Numbered from the stretch's first letter, positions 17,022-26,139 are shown. The stretch is 64,000 nt of DNA from Vibrio penaeicida (GCF_030689305.1 NZ_JAUYVM010000012.1:112948-176947); one strand, 5' to 3'. The notes: generated by a model from the sequence alone, not told the origin. A program made the numbers and translations.

Positions 17022-17822
17022 ATGGAACAAGACTCAGTTGTCCCTCATTTGAAAGTTTCCGGAATTCGGAAATCATTTGGCAGTGTGGAAGCACTTAAAG
17101 ATGTGCATTTTGAAGTTCAGCGAGGGGAAGTCATGGCACTGGTTGGCGACAACGGTGCGGGTAAATCGACATTAATGAAAACCCTTGCTGGTGCTTATAT
17201 TGCCGACCACGGTGAGTTCTTTGTCGATGGCAAAAATGTCGCCGTTGATTCGCCCCAAAGTGCGAATCAACTCGGGATACAGATTGTCTATCAAGATTTG
17301 GCTTTGTGTGAAAATTTAGATGTGGCCGCAAACTTGTCACTCGGTAGCGAACCCGTTATCGATAGTGGTTGGTTAAATTGGCTACCAAGAGCGCTAAAAC
17401 CATTGGATCACCTCCAAATGGAGAAAAAAGCACTTAAAGCGGTAGGTCAGCTTCAAGTAAAAACACTGAAATCGGTTAGGGCAAAAGTAGAAGTATTGTC
17501 TGGCGGGCAAAGGCAGGCAATCGCAATTGCACGTGCAGTCGGAGCAGATTCGAGTGTGGTGCTATTGGATGAACCCACTGCCGCGTTGGGCGTTGCTCAA
17601 ACCAGGCAAGTGCTCGATGTAGTGAAAAGACTGCGTGAAACCAATCATGCTGTTGTGTATATCTCACATAACTTATCCGATATTTTTGAAGTGTGCGATC
17701 GAATCACGGTCATGCGCCACGGAGAGAATATTGGCGTCTACAACACTCATGAAGCCAACCCTGATGAAATAGTTGTCGCGATGACTCGCGGTCATGAAGA
17801 GGAGGTGAAGCATGTCGGCTAA
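17022..17822 (+). CDS. Sugar ABC transporter ATPase, single nucleotide-binding domain
   Basis: A 266-residue ATPase energising sugar uptake. ATG at 17022 is chosen with AAGGAG 5 bp upstream; ATG 16995 would add nine residues but lacks a good site. Walker A is GDNGAGKST, the signature is LSGGQRQA and Walker B is VVLLDEPTAALG. CUT2 importers of the RbsA/XylG type have two fused domains (~500 residues). This one has only one, as in FrcA-type systems, so it should act as a homodimer. It overlaps the permease gene by 11 bp. Confidence 0.87.
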   Translation: MEQDSVVPHLKVSGIRKSFGSVEALKDVHFEVQRGEVMALVGDNGAGKSTLMKTLAGAYIADHGEFFVDGKNVAVDSPQSANQLGIQIVYQDLALCENLDVAANLSLGSEPVIDSGWLNWLPRALKPLDHLQMEKKALKAVGQLQVKTLKSVRAKVEVLSGGQRQAIAIARAVGADSSVVLLDEPTAALGVAQTRQVLDVVKRLRETNHAVVYISHNLSDIFEVCDRITVMRHGENIGVYNTHEANPDEIVVAMTRGHEEEVKHVG

Positions 17823-18987
17823 ACCTTCTCAAAATATGAGCCTATTTACCAAGCTCAGAAGCTCCAAATTTGGCAACTTTGTGCCCGTATTATTTGCCTT
17901 ATTCGCCATTTGGACGTATTTCGGTATCACGGAACCGGCTTTCTTAAGTGCTCGAAACTTTTATTTTCTCTTCATGCAAAGTTCCGTAGTCGGCATTTTG
18001 GCTGTGGGCATCACGATACTTTTGCTATTGGGCGATATTGATTTATCGGTTGCGGCTACCGCAGGTGTTTGTGCGGCAATTTTAGCAGTATTGACGACCA
18101 ATTTAGGTATACCTGCGCCGCTGGCATGCATAGCTGCTATTGGAGCGGGGGTTGTCTTAAGTATGTTTCAAGGCAGCTTGGTTGCCTATATTGGAATTCC
18201 TTCCTTTGTGGTGACACTGGCTGGTTTATTGGGCTTTCAGGGCTTGATGCTTAAAATTTTGGGCATTCATGGGGCAATAAACGTACGCGACCCATTTATC
18301 CGCGGTATTACCACAACAAGCCTTCCAGATTGGCTCGGGTGGGCGATTGTTGCATCAGGTATTCTCCTAATGATTTTGTTCGCCACTCGTGAATATCACC
18401 AGCGAGAGAAAATGGGGCTGGAGCAAGATGCTGTCTCGGGTATCGCCGGAAAAATCCTATTCTTTGCGGTGCTAGCCGGGGCTGCGGTTATGACACTCAA
18501 TAGCTACAAAGGTGTTCCGCTGGTAGTGCTCATCCTGTTTGGCATCAGCTTATTATTCGCGTGGATCACAACATCCACCCCATTTGGTCGAGCATTATTT
18601 GCGGTTGGTGGCAATCCGGAATCAGCAAGACGAGTCGGCATATCGCTAAACCAAATCAAAATCGCCGCATTTGCTATTACCGGTTTAATGGCGGCACTGG
18701 CTGGAATTGTCGGGGCTTCTCGTTATGCCTCTGTATCGTTTAATGCTTTCGCAGGTGGGCCACTTTTGTTAGATGCAATAGGCGCAGCGGTTATTGGTGG
18801 TACTTCACTTTTTGGTGGTCGAGGCAGTGTGTGGAATGCCATTCTAGGTGCGCTGGTGATTGGGTCTTTAGGGAATGGACTCGACCTCTCAGGTGCCAGT
18901 GCAGCGGATAAATTAATGTTCTCCGGCGCAATTTTATTAATTGCTGTGTCGATTGATGCACTTTCAAGGAAGACAGGAAAAACCTAA
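17812..18987 (+). CDS. Sugar ABC transporter permease (XylH/RbsC family)
   Basis: An inner-membrane permease of 391 residues with about ten hydrophobic segments. LLLGDIDLSVAATAGVCAAI and GIPSFVVTLAGLLGFQG are the conserved CUT2 permease segments. GGNPESARRVGIS is the cytoplasmic coupling motif, and AIGAAVIGGTSLFGGRG lies near the C-terminus. GGAGG upstream of the ATG and the 11-bp overlap with the ATPase gene show coupling. Together with the two preceding genes it forms a complete importer. Confidence 0.88.
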   Translation: MSAKPSQNMSLFTKLRSSKFGNFVPVLFALFAIWTYFGITEPAFLSARNFYFLFMQSSVVGILAVGITILLLLGDIDLSVAATAGVCAAILAVLTTNLGIPAPLACIAAIGAGVVLSMFQGSLVAYIGIPSFVVTLAGLLGFQGLMLKILGIHGAINVRDPFIRGITTTSLPDWLGWAIVASGILLMILFATREYHQREKMGLEQDAVSGIAGKILFFAVLAGAAVMTLNSYKGVPLVVLILFGISLLFAWITTSTPFGRALFAVGGNPESARRVGISLNQIKIAAFAITGLMAALAGIVGASRYASVSFNAFAGGPLLLDAIGAAVIGGTSLFGGRGSVWNAILGALVIGSLGNGLDLSGASAADKLMFSGAILLIAVSIDALSRKTGKT

Positions 18988-19009
18988 TTTTCTCATTCGT
19001 TTATAGGTC

Positions 19010-19033
19010 TTAAGAGGTGTTTGCTGCTCTTAA
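19010..19033 (+). other. Small stem-loop between permease and aldo/keto reductase genes
   Basis: Arms TTAAGAG (19010-19016) and CTCTTAA (19027-19033) with a 10-nt loop lie in a 77-nt gap, with no U tract. It may mark a processing point between the transporter and enzyme halves of the transcript. Confidence 0.4.
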
Positions 19034-19064
19034 CGATCTCAACTGTTCATAAGGAATAATGACG

Positions 19065-20039
19065 ATGAAAACGTACTCATTACAATCCATCAATAAGCCT
19101 GTTTCGGCTATCGGGCTAGGAACAATGATTTTCCACCCTGATTCGAAGGATCGCGATTTCAGTTTGTTGGATGCATTTGTTGAATATGGCGGCACATACG
19201 TAGACACAGCGGAAGTATACGGCGCAGTTGAAGAACACGGCTATTCAGAAATGGTGATTGGGGATTGGTTAGAAGCCAACCCAGATAAACGTGAAAAAAT
19301 CGTGCTTGCGACTAAGGGTTTGATAACTGGCTACTGTGCGCCTCTTCATCCGGGAGGGGCAAAAGTGAACCCAGAATCGGTTCACCGTGCCATTGATGGA
19401 TCCTTAGCGAGGTTAAAAACCGATTATCTTGATATTTGGATGTTCCATCGAGATGACCTTACTCAACCCGTTGGACCGCTAGTGGATGCGCTCGATGCGG
19501 AAGTAAGAAAAGGGCGTATCCGTGCTTATGGCGCATCGAATTGGAGTACAGAAAGGATCCAAGAAGCTATTGATTATGCACGGGTCAATGGCAAAGCTGA
19601 AATGATGAGTTCAAGCCCTCATTTCTCCCTAGCAAAAGCCAACGAGCCATTTTGGCCAGATACGGTTGTGACTTCAGAAAGCGACAAACAGTGGTTTACT
19701 CGACATGACTTCCCACTCGTTGCTTGGTCTGCATTGGGGAGAGGGTTCTTTGCTAAAGGTGACGTTAACGATACCAGTGATGAAGATTTAGTACGTGTTT
19801 TCTATTCCGATGCCAATTTCGAAAGGAAAAAACGCGCGACAGAGCTGGCTTCAATTAGAGGTCTCAACATGTTTGAAATGGCATTGGCTTATGTGCTCAA
19901 TCAGCCATTTCCGGTGATTGCACTTAATGGTGCAGAAACACCCGAACAAGTGAAAACCTCTTTGCACGCCGCGTCTCTGACACTGTCTCAGGCTGAAGTT
20001 GACTGGCTAGATCTGTTTTTAGACACCAAACCGTTTTAG
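19065..20039 (+). CDS. Aldo/keto reductase, sugar dehydrogenase-like
   Basis: A NAD(P)-dependent oxidoreductase of 324 residues on a TIM barrel. The catalytic tetrad of the AKR family is visible as Asp47, Tyr52 (DTAEVYG), Lys84 (LATKG) and His128 (WMFHRDD). ATG at 19065 lies 9 bp after AAGGA and is preferred over ATG 19059. In this operon it may oxidise or reduce the imported sugar at C1, for example as an aldose dehydrogenase, or recycle a side product; the sequence does not decide. It is followed at 9 bp by the aldehyde dehydrogenase gene. Confidence 0.82.
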   Translation: MKTYSLQSINKPVSAIGLGTMIFHPDSKDRDFSLLDAFVEYGGTYVDTAEVYGAVEEHGYSEMVIGDWLEANPDKREKIVLATKGLITGYCAPLHPGGAKVNPESVHRAIDGSLARLKTDYLDIWMFHRDDLTQPVGPLVDALDAEVRKGRIRAYGASNWSTERIQEAIDYARVNGKAEMMSSSPHFSLAKANEPFWPDTVVTSESDKQWFTRHDFPLVAWSALGRGFFAKGDVNDTSDEDLVRVFYSDANFERKKRATELASIRGLNMFEMALAYVLNQPFPVIALNGAETPEQVKTSLHAASLTLSQAEVDWLDLFLDTKPF

Positions 20040-20048
20040 GAGAAAAGC

Positions 20049-21476
20049 ATGAACACTTTACCTATGTACATTGGTGGCGATCTGGTCACAACCGAATCCG
20101 TTTACGACGTTGTGAACCCAGCGACTCTAGAAGTGACAGGCTCGATAACAAAGGCTAATGCATCCGATGCGAATCGCGCACTTGAAGCGGCGGAAAAAGC
20201 CTTTGCTACATGGTCGAACACCACCATTTCAGAGCGCGTTCAGTGGATGAACAAATTGCGAGATGCGGTGATTGAAAATGAAACAGCACTTCGTGAAGCC
20301 ATTCAATTAGAAATGGGGAAAAACTGGGCGGGGACGCAAGAAGATTTTGAGTCTTTAGTAAACAGCCTCGCTTTCTATGCAGAAGAAATATCAAGATTTC
20401 GCCCCGATTCTCTTCTCGATAAAGAGGGAACACACAGCCACGAATTGGTTCATGAACCTGTCGGTGTTGTAGCGGCATTTCTTGCATGGAACTTCCCACT
20501 GCTGAACTTCGCGTTCAAGATTGGTCCAGCTATGGCGTCGGGTTGTCCTATTGTCATCAAGCCTTCGTTAAAGTCACCCATGTCAGCGTATTTAGTTGGA
20601 AAGCTGTGCCACGATATTGGCCTTCCTGCTGGGGTTGTAAACGTTGTGTGTGGCGATGACGCAGAAGTCGGCGATGCGCTTTCAGCTTCGACCATTCCGT
20701 CCATGCTAACGCTGATAGGTTCGATAGCAACGGGCAGACACATTATGAAAACAGGTTCTACCTCCATTAAGCGGTATTCAATGGAATTAGGAGGGAATGC
20801 GCCTGTGCTAGTGTTTGCCGATTCCGATTTGGATCTCGCTGCCGATATTGTGTGTGCGGTAAAGTTTGGTAATTGCGGGCAAATCTGTGTCACCCCAAAC
20901 CGTGTATTTGTACAAAAAAGTGTCGCGAGTGAATTTGCCTCTAAAGTCGTCGAAAGAGCGAAAGCGGTTAAGGTCGGTTACGGGCTTCAAAGTGACAATG
21001 AAATGGGTCCTCTAATTGATACGCAAGCTCTAAAAAGGGTGGATGAGCTGGTACAAGATGCCGTCATTAAAGGCGCGGCACTGTTATATGGTGGAAATAA
21101 GCCTGATTCGATACACACGGGTCACTTCTATATGCCAACCGTGTTAACCAATTTGAATAGTGAGATGCGAATGTACCAAGAAGAAATTTTTGGCCCTGTT
21201 GTCTCAATCTATGAGTTTGAAAATGAAGCGGAAGTACTGGATCATGCTAATGACACAGATGCAGGGCTCACCGCTTATGTGTTTACGCAAGATCTAGCGA
21301 AAGCCCAGCGTTGTGCAACACAGCTTAGATTTGGCGAAATCCAAATCAATGGTGTGAAATATGGTATCGACTTGCCCCATGGAGGGATCAAGCAGTCGGG
21401 TATCGGATGCGATTGCTCGCACTTAGCTCTGCACGATTACTTAGCAGTGAAAAGAATTACGCGAGCGCTGGATTAA
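20049..21476 (+). CDS. NAD(P)-dependent aldehyde dehydrogenase
   Basis: A 475-residue aldehyde dehydrogenase. The catalytic Cys280 (GNCGQIC) and general base Glu246 (MELGGN) stand 34 residues apart, the family norm. WNFPLLNFAFKIGPA and the IKPS segment form the coenzyme site, and EEIFGPVVSI is at the C-terminal side. It resembles the lactaldehyde, succinate-semialdehyde and sugar-aldehyde group. In an operon with KDGal kinase and KDPGal aldolase it probably makes an aldonate from a free aldehyde sugar. 3,6-anhydrogalactose is one known substrate type for such a gene set. AGGAG precedes the ATG. Confidence 0.85.
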   Translation: MNTLPMYIGGDLVTTESVYDVVNPATLEVTGSITKANASDANRALEAAEKAFATWSNTTISERVQWMNKLRDAVIENETALREAIQLEMGKNWAGTQEDFESLVNSLAFYAEEISRFRPDSLLDKEGTHSHELVHEPVGVVAAFLAWNFPLLNFAFKIGPAMASGCPIVIKPSLKSPMSAYLVGKLCHDIGLPAGVVNVVCGDDAEVGDALSASTIPSMLTLIGSIATGRHIMKTGSTSIKRYSMELGGNAPVLVFADSDLDLAADIVCAVKFGNCGQICVTPNRVFVQKSVASEFASKVVERAKAVKVGYGLQSDNEMGPLIDTQALKRVDELVQDAVIKGAALLYGGNKPDSIHTGHFYMPTVLTNLNSEMRMYQEEIFGPVVSIYEFENEAEVLDHANDTDAGLTAYVFTQDLAKAQRCATQLRFGEIQINGVKYGIDLPHGGIKQSGIGCDCSHLALHDYLAVKRITRALD

Positions 21477-21488
21477 GGACAGATCGGA

Positions 21489-22442
21489 ATGAAAACGCAC
21501 ACAGCCAGTGTTATAGCGATGGATTGGGGTTCAACCATGCTGCGAGCTTACCTACTCAGTGATAAGGGCGATCTTATGGCAGAGAAAAGCTTTCCATGGG
21601 GGGTACTTCAATTACCAGAAAGTGGCGGAAAAACGCTGACTTACGAACAAGTGTTTTATGCCGCCGTCGACGACTGGTTGATGGCTTTTCCTGCCTTACA
21701 TGTCTATCTGACAGGAATGGTAACAAGCAAAATAGGTTGGGTAGAAGTACCGTATGTTGAAGCGCCTTGTGCCATTGAAGACCTGCACGCTGGAGGACAT
21801 TCGCTCCTCACCAAAGATTGCCAATTGGTGAATTTGATTCCTGGTGTGAGTTATCAAGGGCGTCAAATCGACCTAATGCGTGGTGAAGAAACGCAGTTAC
21901 TGCCTTTCCTGAATAGCTGGGAACGAACTTACGATGGATGGATCGTTCTCCCCGGCACTCATTGCAAGTGGGTGTTGGTTCAAAACCTTCAGATTGCAGA
22001 ATTTCAAACGTACATGACGGGAGAGTTGTACTCGCTCCTAAGAAAGCACTCGATACTTGCGGCTGGATACAGTGAAGAGGAACAACCGCTCGACATCGAC
22101 TCGTTTCTCAAAGGCGTGAATGCAAGCTTGAATGCAGCAGGGATCATGTCCGAGTTGTTTTCTTGTCGAAGTGCCGTTTTGTTCGAAGAAGTCGAAAGCG
22201 CCCATCGGTTCTCTTATCTCTCTGGTTTGTTGATAGGTGCGGAAATCAAGGAAGCAAAAACGGCATTGGGCGGTTTGCCAGCTGAAATATCTCTGATAGG
22301 TGATGAGCACTTGTGCGACCTATACCGAATGGCGCTGAGGTTTTTCAAGTCGGAAATGAACATTAAGCAATACAGCAATACGGCTGCACAAGGGATTTGG
22401 GAGATGCATTCATGGATTCAGAACAACAAGCAACAGAGTTAA
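21489..22442 (+). CDS. dgoK: 2-dehydro-3-deoxygalactonokinase
   Basis: Phosphorylates 2-keto-3-deoxy-galactonate to KDPGal with ATP. It has 317 residues and follows E. coli DgoK: MDWGSTMLRAYL in the phosphate loop, TGMVTSKIGW, LMRGEETQLL, LPGTHCKWVLV, YMTGELYSLL and FSYLSGLLIGAE. An AGGA ribosome site precedes the ATG by 8 bp. Its end overlaps the aldolase gene by 31 bp, so kinase and aldolase are translated together. Confidence 0.92.
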   Translation: MKTHTASVIAMDWGSTMLRAYLLSDKGDLMAEKSFPWGVLQLPESGGKTLTYEQVFYAAVDDWLMAFPALHVYLTGMVTSKIGWVEVPYVEAPCAIEDLHAGGHSLLTKDCQLVNLIPGVSYQGRQIDLMRGEETQLLPFLNSWERTYDGWIVLPGTHCKWVLVQNLQIAEFQTYMTGELYSLLRKHSILAAGYSEEEQPLDIDSFLKGVNASLNAAGIMSELFSCRSAVLFEEVESAHRFSYLSGLLIGAEIKEAKTALGGLPAEISLIGDEHLCDLYRMALRFFKSEMNIKQYSNTAAQGIWEMHSWIQNNKQQS

Positions 22443-23077
22443 CTCGGCACCTAAGTCAATGCGGCTTGGTAGCGATTTTAAGAGGCATCACCCCAACCGA
22501 TATTTTGCAATACGCAAAGATATTAGTTGATGAAGGCATCTCCATTATCGAAGTGCCTTTAAATTCACCAGACGCGATTAAAAGCATCTCGATATTGGCG
22601 AGCGGTTTAGGAAATGATTGTCTTATTGGCGCTGGCACGGTGTTAACCACAACTGATATTGACGAAGTGGAGAGTGTAGGGGGTAGATTGATCGTAATGC
22701 CGCACATGGACACCGAGCTCATCGAGTACGCTGCGAACAAAAACCTTGTGGTGATTCCCGGAGTCGCGACGCCAAGTGAAGCCTTCGGTGCACTCAAGGT
22801 TGGTGCTACTGCGCTCAAATTGTTTCCCGCTGAACAAGTTTTAGCGACAGGTTTAAAGGCGTGGAAAGCCATACTACCTAAGCATGTAAAGGTGTTGCCA
22901 GTCGGTGGAATTACCCCTTCAAACATGTCGGAATATCGACAATCTGGTGCGAGTGGCTTTGGGTTAGGCAGTGCTCTCTATCGAGTAGGTATACCGCATA
23001 GTGAATTTGCAAAGAATGCTAAAGAATTTGTCGCTGAGTGGCATCGCTTGGTTCGGAAGACTGATCTTTCGAGATGA
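22412..23077 (+). CDS. dgoA: 2-dehydro-3-deoxy-6-phosphogalactonate aldolase
   Basis: A class I aldolase of the KDPG/KDPGal family, 221 residues, cleaving KDPGal to pyruvate and glyceraldehyde-3-phosphate. Arg24 (AILRGI), Glu47 (IIEVPLNSP) and the Schiff-base Lys136 (GATALKLFP) are in place, and GGITPSNM forms the phosphate site. ATG at 22412 is chosen with GGGAG 8 bp upstream inside dgoK. The sequence is closer in its motifs to DgoA than to Eda, which agrees with the adjacent kinase. Confidence 0.9.
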   Translation: MDSEQQATELTRHLSQCGLVAILRGITPTDILQYAKILVDEGISIIEVPLNSPDAIKSISILASGLGNDCLIGAGTVLTTTDIDEVESVGGRLIVMPHMDTELIEYAANKNLVVIPGVATPSEAFGALKVGATALKLFPAEQVLATGLKAWKAILPKHVKVLPVGGITPSNMSEYRQSGASGFGLGSALYRVGIPHSEFAKNAKEFVAEWHRLVRKTDLSR

Positions 23078-23125
23078 TGTTTGTCGCAATTTGAGTCAGT
23101 ACAACAGGGAAGTAAAGAGGTCACC

Positions 23126-24286
23126 ATGAAAATAACAAAGGTGAAGAGTTATGTACTGCAATATGACCTAGAAGAAGAGTTGGGTTATTCGCAGCAATAC
23201 TACGCCAAAAGAACGGCTCATATTATCGAGATCACAACGGACAACGGGCTAGTGGGCTACGGCGAAGCATTCGGTGGCGGTGGAGTAGCACTGGCGAATC
23301 AAACCATTGTGGAACAAGTGATTGCGCCATTGATAATAGGGATGAACCCGTTAGACAACGAAGTGATTTGGCATAAAGTGTACAACTTGCTGCGCGACCA
23401 TGGACAAAAAGGCATGCCTTTGCAGTCTCTTTCGGGTGTTGATATCGCACTTTGGGACATTAAAGGCAAATTCTATGAGCAACCGTTGTATCAATTACTC
23501 GGTGGTGCATTTCGAGATGAAATTCCGGTATACGGCTACGGGATGATGTTGCAACGCGTTCCGGACTTAAAAGAAAGGTTCGAAAAAGAAAGCGCGAAGA
23601 TTGCTTCAATGGGATTCAAAGCCATGAAGATGAAAATCGGTATGGGCGTGACAAAAGATGTTGAGTTAGTTGAAGCGGTGAGAAGTTCTGTCGGAAAGGA
23701 CATCGAAATCATGGTGGATGCCAACCACGCTTATACCACGCGTGAAGCTTTGCCTTTAGGACGAGAACTAGAGCGGCTTGGTGTGAGTTGGTTTGAAGAA
23801 CCCGTCGCGCCAGAAGACAAACAAGGCTATCGGGACTTATGTACCCATTTGGACATGTGTATTGCTGGTGGTGAAGCGGAGTTTTCGAGGTGGGGATTCC
23901 GTGATTTGATTGAGCACAAATGCGTGGATTTGTTGCAACCAGAAACCTGTGCGCTCGGTGGTATAACGGAGTATCAAAAAGTCTTGTCCATGGCTCATAG
24001 CCATTTTGTTCCTGTTGTTAACCATGTTTGGGGCTCCGCCATTGCTGTAGCAACTAATATTCACCTTCTTGCTTCGATGCCCGATTTACCTGGTGGCGCA
24101 CATCCCGTTCAACCGATGTTGGAATACGACACAACCCCAAACCGATTCAGAGAAGACCTACTTGTTCATTCGCTAGATGTGTTGTCTCAGGTTAAAGATA
24201 AAGACGGCATGATCGGTTTACCCAAAGGGCATGGCTTGTGTATCGAGCCTGATATGTCGTTCATACAGCAATATTTGATTAGTTAA
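23126..24286 (+). CDS. Enolase-superfamily dehydratase or cycloisomerase
   Basis: A mandelate-racemase-type enzyme of 386 residues. N-terminal capping domain residues 1-125 precede the barrel with Lys168-x-Lys170 (KMKIG), metal ligands Asp198 (MVDANHAY), Glu224/225 (WFEEPV) and Glu250 (GGEAEFSRWGF), and catalytic His300 (NHVWGSA). The acidic partner of that His, normally Asp as in galactonate dehydratase (QPD), is Glu273 here (LQPETCALGG). It should produce 2-keto-3-deoxy-galactonate for DgoK by dehydrating galactonate or ring-opening an anhydro-aldonate. The sequence is not a plain DgoD. ATG 23126 has AGAGG 5 bp upstream. Confidence 0.8.
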   Translation: MKITKVKSYVLQYDLEEELGYSQQYYAKRTAHIIEITTDNGLVGYGEAFGGGGVALANQTIVEQVIAPLIIGMNPLDNEVIWHKVYNLLRDHGQKGMPLQSLSGVDIALWDIKGKFYEQPLYQLLGGAFRDEIPVYGYGMMLQRVPDLKERFEKESAKIASMGFKAMKMKIGMGVTKDVELVEAVRSSVGKDIEIMVDANHAYTTREALPLGRELERLGVSWFEEPVAPEDKQGYRDLCTHLDMCIAGGEAEFSRWGFRDLIEHKCVDLLQPETCALGGITEYQKVLSMAHSHFVPVVNHVWGSAIAVATNIHLLASMPDLPGGAHPVQPMLEYDTTPNRFREDLLVHSLDVLSQVKDKDGMIGLPKGHGLCIEPDMSFIQQYLIS

Positions 24287-24305
24287 CGACAAAAACATTG
24301 AAACA

Positions 24306-24360
24306 TCGACTCAATTAGAATGATAATGGTTATCAATAAGATTTAGTTTAATTGAGTCGA
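24306..24360 (+). promoter_or_regulatory. Fur box nested in a 12-bp inverted repeat before the fagA-like gene
   Basis: TGATAATGGTTATCA at 24321-24335 matches the 7-1-7 Fur consensus TGATAATnATTATCA with one mismatch. It is enclosed by perfect 12-bp arms TCGACTCAATTA (24306-24317) and TAATTGAGTCGA (24349-24360). The right arm ends 2 bp before the ATG and covers the ribosome site. Iron repression of this gene and fumC is the expected outcome. Confidence 0.75.
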
Positions 24361-24362
24361 TC

Positions 24363-24746
24363 ATGAAAGAGTCTACCTTTTTATATCAAACGTTCTATCA
24401 AGCTGAAGATCGCTTTCTGTTTCATACCGAAGAAAACGGGTTTGAGCACGAAGTGGTTTTTAGCTATATCCAAGCTACTCTTAATTTGGCTTCATGGTAT
24501 GGAAAGGGGACAGACTACGCTAATCCACTATTGGAAGAACTGTTTCTTCGCAGAGTGTATTACAACCTTCTAGAAACCATCAATGACGCCACCAATTGTC
24601 GGATATTACGGCAAATCTGTTTAGATCAAATTCACGGTCCTCTTATTGCGCTAAAGCGGCATTACTGCCATTCATCAGCGGGCTACGAGCGTTTTCTTTC
24701 GCTACAAAAAGACCTGCAAAACATCCAATACACTACCGATCTATAA
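24363..24746 (+). CDS. FagA-like small iron-regulated protein
   Basis: A 127-residue soluble protein without signal peptide, rich in aromatic residues and helices (EVVFSYIQATLNLASWYGKG, RRVYYNLLETI), with Cys in TNCRILRQICLDQ and HYCHS. I do not recognise the sequence itself with certainty. The order Fur box, small gene, fumC matches the fagA-fumC arrangement known in Pseudomonas, where the cluster continues to sodA; sodA is not present here. Function is unknown. The gene ends 10 bp before fumC, so both are probably co-transcribed under iron limitation. Confidence 0.6.
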   Translation: MKESTFLYQTFYQAEDRFLFHTEENGFEHEVVFSYIQATLNLASWYGKGTDYANPLLEELFLRRVYYNLLETINDATNCRILRQICLDQIHGPLIALKRHYCHSSAGYERFLSLQKDLQNIQYTTDL

Positions 24747-24756
24747 AGGAAATAGA

Positions 24757-26139
24757 ATGACCACTTACCGTATCGAAAAAGACAGCATGGGCGAAGTGCA
24801 AGTGCCAGAAGCAGCATTGTATCAAGCACAAACTCAACGCGCGGTAGACAACTTTCCAATTAGTGGCATCACCATGCCAGCCAAATTCATTCAGGCTTTA
24901 GCGTTTGTGAAACAAGCAGCGGCAAAAAGCAACGCCGAGCTTAATCTGTTAGAGCAAGACGTTGCCGACGCGATTTCATCCGCTTGTCAGGAAATCATTG
25001 ATGGTCAGCACTTAGAACAGTTTCCTGTAGACGTGTTCCAAACGGGTTCTGGCACCAGTTCAAACATGAATGCCAACGAGGTTATCTCGACGCTGGCTTC
25101 TCAAAAAGTAGGCAAAGACGTAAACCCAAATGATCACGTGAACATGGGGCAAAGCAGCAACGATGTTATTCCTACCGCTATTGCTGTTAGCGCTGCACTA
25201 GCCGCAGAAAAGCAACTTCTACCCGCGCTTAAGTATTTGAGTGATAAAACGGAAGAGAAAGCCGTCGCCGTTGAACATGTCGTTAAAACGGGTCGTACCC
25301 ACCTAATGGATGCAATGCCAGTGACTTTGTCGCAAGAACTGCGCGGTTGGAAATTCCAAATTGACTCAGCACAGCGTGGCATTGAAGAAACATTACCTCG
25401 CGTTAAAGCATTAGCTCAGGGCGGTACAGCAGTCGGTACTGGCATCAATGCGGTTCCGGAATTTGCTGGTCTGTTTGCGAAGAATATTTCGGCAGCAACA
25501 GGCGTAGAGTTCGTTTCGAGTGAAAACTTCTTCTACAACATGTCTAGCCAAGATGCGATTGTTGGATTGTCTGGCCAGCTAAAAACAGGCGCTGTTGCCA
25601 TCATGAAAATCGCGAACGATCTTCGTTGGATGAACTCTGGTCCATTAGCTGGTCTGGGTGAAATTGAACTGCAAGCCCTTCAGCCTGGGTCTTCCATCAT
25701 GCCGGGTAAAGTGAACCCTGTTATTCCTGAGGCAGCTGCAATGGTAGCAGCACAAGTGATTGGTAACGATGCAACCATCACCGTGGGTGGTCAGTCTGGT
25801 AACTTCCAGTTGAACGTTATGTTGCCTGTTATCGCGTTGAATATTATCCAAAGTATCGAGCTATTGGCGAATGCATCTACTCAATTAGCCGATAAAGCAA
25901 TCTCGACCTTCAATGTACGTGAGGATAACTTGCAAGTGGCGCTCGCTAAGAACCCGATTCTAGTAACAGCGCTAAACCCAGTTATCGGTTACTTGAAAGC
26001 TGCAGAAGTCGCTAAGAAAGCCTACAAAGAGCAACGCGCTATTATCGACGTGGCGGAAGAAGAAACGGATCTAACACGTGAAGAACTTCAAAAGCTGCTC
26101 GACCCAGCGAAGTTAACGAAAGGTGGTATTGCGCAGTAA
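24757..26139 (+). CDS. fumC: Class II fumarate hydratase FumC
   Basis: An iron-independent fumarase interconverting fumarate and malate, 460 residues, homotetrameric in the family. GSGTSSNMNANEV, KTGRTHLMDAMP with the catalytic His, and the signature GSSIMPGKVNP with the catalytic Ser are all intact. AAAGGA precedes the ATG. Placement behind a Fur box fits its known role of replacing the Fe-S fumarase when iron is short or oxidants are present. Confidence 0.95.
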   Translation: MTTYRIEKDSMGEVQVPEAALYQAQTQRAVDNFPISGITMPAKFIQALAFVKQAAAKSNAELNLLEQDVADAISSACQEIIDGQHLEQFPVDVFQTGSGTSSNMNANEVISTLASQKVGKDVNPNDHVNMGQSSNDVIPTAIAVSAALAAEKQLLPALKYLSDKTEEKAVAVEHVVKTGRTHLMDAMPVTLSQELRGWKFQIDSAQRGIEETLPRVKALAQGGTAVGTGINAVPEFAGLFAKNISAATGVEFVSSENFFYNMSSQDAIVGLSGQLKTGAVAIMKIANDLRWMNSGPLAGLGEIELQALQPGSSIMPGKVNPVIPEAAAMVAAQVIGNDATITVGGQSGNFQLNVMLPVIALNIIQSIELLANASTQLADKAISTFNVREDNLQVALAKNPILVTALNPVIGYLKAAEVAKKAYKEQRAIIDVAEEETDLTREELQKLLDPAKLTKGGIAQ

